From positions 62,001 to 126,000 of the forward strand of contig NZ_JAIUKZ010000006.1 in the NCBI RefSeq assembly GCF_020165985.1: a DNA stretch of 64,000 bases. The letters run 5' to 3'. Positions within the stretch are counted from its first letter, which is position 1, and the number at the start of each line of letters is the position of its first letter. This DNA comes from Bacillus sp. RAR_GA_16 (GTDB lineage Bacteria > Bacillota > Bacilli > Bacillales > Guptibacillaceae). The notes under the pieces are model-generated. The model saw only the letters and a program-made list of their open reading frames with translations, was not told the origin of the DNA and did not search any database. The translations under genes were made by a program, and so were the position numbers. This document shows, one piece after another, positions 63,035 through 64,000 of the stretch.

Positions 63035-64000
63035 ATCACAAGTAAGAGATCATCTGACTCGATAATAAACGAAGGGGAGGGATTCATGACAAGATCGCTT
63101 CCTCTTTTTACACCAATCATGAGAATATCCTTTTCATTTAGCTGTTGAGCCACATCACAGAACGAATTCTCACTGAAAGCTTCAGCACTCATAAAATCTA
63201 GCTGATTCGGTTTTAAATGTGTTAGCATTTCAAGCAAAGTGGTCGAAATGCCATGTGAAAAGACGCTGTTGGTCATAACGGTACTAAGCAAATGAGCACT
63301 TTCAATAATTTCATCCGCACCCGCACGCTCCGCATTCACAATTTGCTCAGGTGAGAGAATCTCTACGATTGTGTATACTGACGGATTGATTCCTTTTACT
63401 GTGAGCAGAGTCAGAATCGTCTGCATATCCACTTCCATTTCACTTTTATACTGATCCGCCGTTATCAAAACGGTATGAGCATCACTAACCTTTGCCTTTC
63501 GCAAGGTGCTATCTTCACCAGGGTTACCTCGAATAAAATGAATGCCTTCTTTTTGTAACGGATTTTCCGTAAGCGAATGATCAATGAGGACAATCGATCG
63601 CTCCGGCTGATTGGATAAAAGCGCTTTGATCGTATGCCTGCTCCTCGAATTCCAGCCAACAACAACGACGTGATTGGCACGTTCGTAGCTGCGCTCTCCG
63701 CGCCCAAGCGCACCTTGCGTCATCACAAAAGAAGAGGCAAGCTTCGCCATATAAAACGTCATAAATCCAGCCCCAAACATAATAAACACCATCGCAACGG
63801 ATTTTCCCCTAATTGTCGCAGGCGATGTATCACCATATCCAATGGTTGAAGCTGTTACAATCGCAAACCAAACGCCATCAAATACGCTTGGAAACATCTT
63901 TGGCTCGACCAGATGCATCACAAAGCCCATCGCAATAAGGATGAATACAATCAGTGCACCGAGTTGTAATACAGGGGGATAGCGGGATATATAATAAACT
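63025..64000 (-). CDS. yugO: YugO, K+ channel with RCK domain (5' end outside window)
   Basis: At least 324 residues. The frame stays open past the ATG at 63930 to the right edge, so the N terminus is cut off. A two-helix pore carries the selectivity filter TIGYGD. A cytoplasmic RCK (TrkA-N) domain with HVVVVGWNSRSRHTIK and a C-terminal RCK part follow. In B. subtilis YugO conducts K+ for electrical signalling in biofilms. The filter is intact. Confidence 0.92.
   Translation of the reverse strand, partial: VYYISRYPPVLQLGALIVFILIAMGFVMHLVEPKMFPSVFDGVWFAIVTASTIGYGDTSPATIRGKSVAMVFIMFGAGFMTFYMAKLASSFVMTQGALGRGERSYERANHVVVVGWNSRSRHTIKALLSNQPERSIVLIDHSLTENPLQKEGIHFIRGNPGEDSTLRKAKVSDAHTVLITADQYKSEMEVDMQTILTLLTVKGINPSVYTIVEILSPEQIVNAERAGADEIIESAHLLSTVMTNSVFSHGISTTLLEMLTHLKPNQLDFMSAEAFSENSFCDVAQQLNEKDILMIGVKRGSDLVMNPSPSFIIESDDLLLVIHT

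Overview
The window is a low-to-moderate GC Firmicute chromosome segment. The genes suf-yunFEDCB-lytH-lipA-yutCDEFGHI-yuzD-yutJ-yuzB-yutK-dapF-yutM-yumC-yumB-yuiABCDF-yuiH-yugI-yuzA-yugJ-pgi-yugNO keep the order of the Bacillus subtilis yug/yui/yum/yut/yun region. Sporulation genes (yunB, a YhcN/YlaJ lipoprotein, yutH, a Spo0E-like phosphatase) point to an endospore-forming member of the Bacillaceae. Several Na+-coupled transporters would fit a marine or alkaliphilic relative, but the species is inference only. No rRNA, tRNA, CRISPR, prophage or insertion sequence was seen.

Layout. 1-4.7 kb: Fe-S assembly operon sufCDSUB (sufC cut by the left edge). 4.9-9.3 kb: yunFEDC and the sporulation gene yunB. 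9.3-13.2 kb: a transport insert made of a lysine riboswitch driving an NhaC-family transporter (predicted lysine uptake), then an NSS-family transporter with its MetS-type small subunit. 13.2-26.4 kb: envelope, cofactor, spore and metabolic housekeeping genes (lytH, lipA, yut genes, nucleoside transporter, dapF, Spo0E-like protein, A-type Fe-S carrier).

26.8-37.1 kb is an accessory carbohydrate-catabolic island. It holds a LacI-type regulator with a perfect 34-bp operator on its own promoter, a CUT1 ABC importer (binding lipoprotein and two permeases, no ATPase), a ThuA-like protein, two Gfo/Idh/MocA dehydrogenases, two TIM-barrel sugar isomerases/epimerases and a convergent SDR dehydrogenase. 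A consensus cre site and a second operator precede the transporter genes. The set lacks a glycosidase and a kinase and looks like an oxidative (keto-sugar) route related to rhizobial thu systems. This is the best candidate for a poorly described system.

37.3-46.4 kb: redox enzymes (ferredoxin-NADP reductase, NDH-2), a NUDIX hydrolase, the yui genes and a tandem Bacillaceae intergenic repeat. 46.6-56.8 kb is more variable: an orphan PAS-STAS protein, a modular cell-wall hydrolase without signal peptide, a YiiX-like protein, modBA, a PAP2/haloperoxidase-like protein, and a LiaFSR-type cell-envelope stress system whose kinase gene is split by a one-base insertion. 57-64 kb: a second NSS transporter, general stress protein 13, an iron alcohol dehydrogenase, a striking 142-nt cloverleaf repeat, pgi, yugN and the K+ channel yugO (cut by the right edge).

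Most gene ends are marked by strong intrinsic terminators, many shared by convergent genes. Several starts were moved from the longest reading frame to an internal codon with a well-placed ribosome binding site; these choices are stated per gene.
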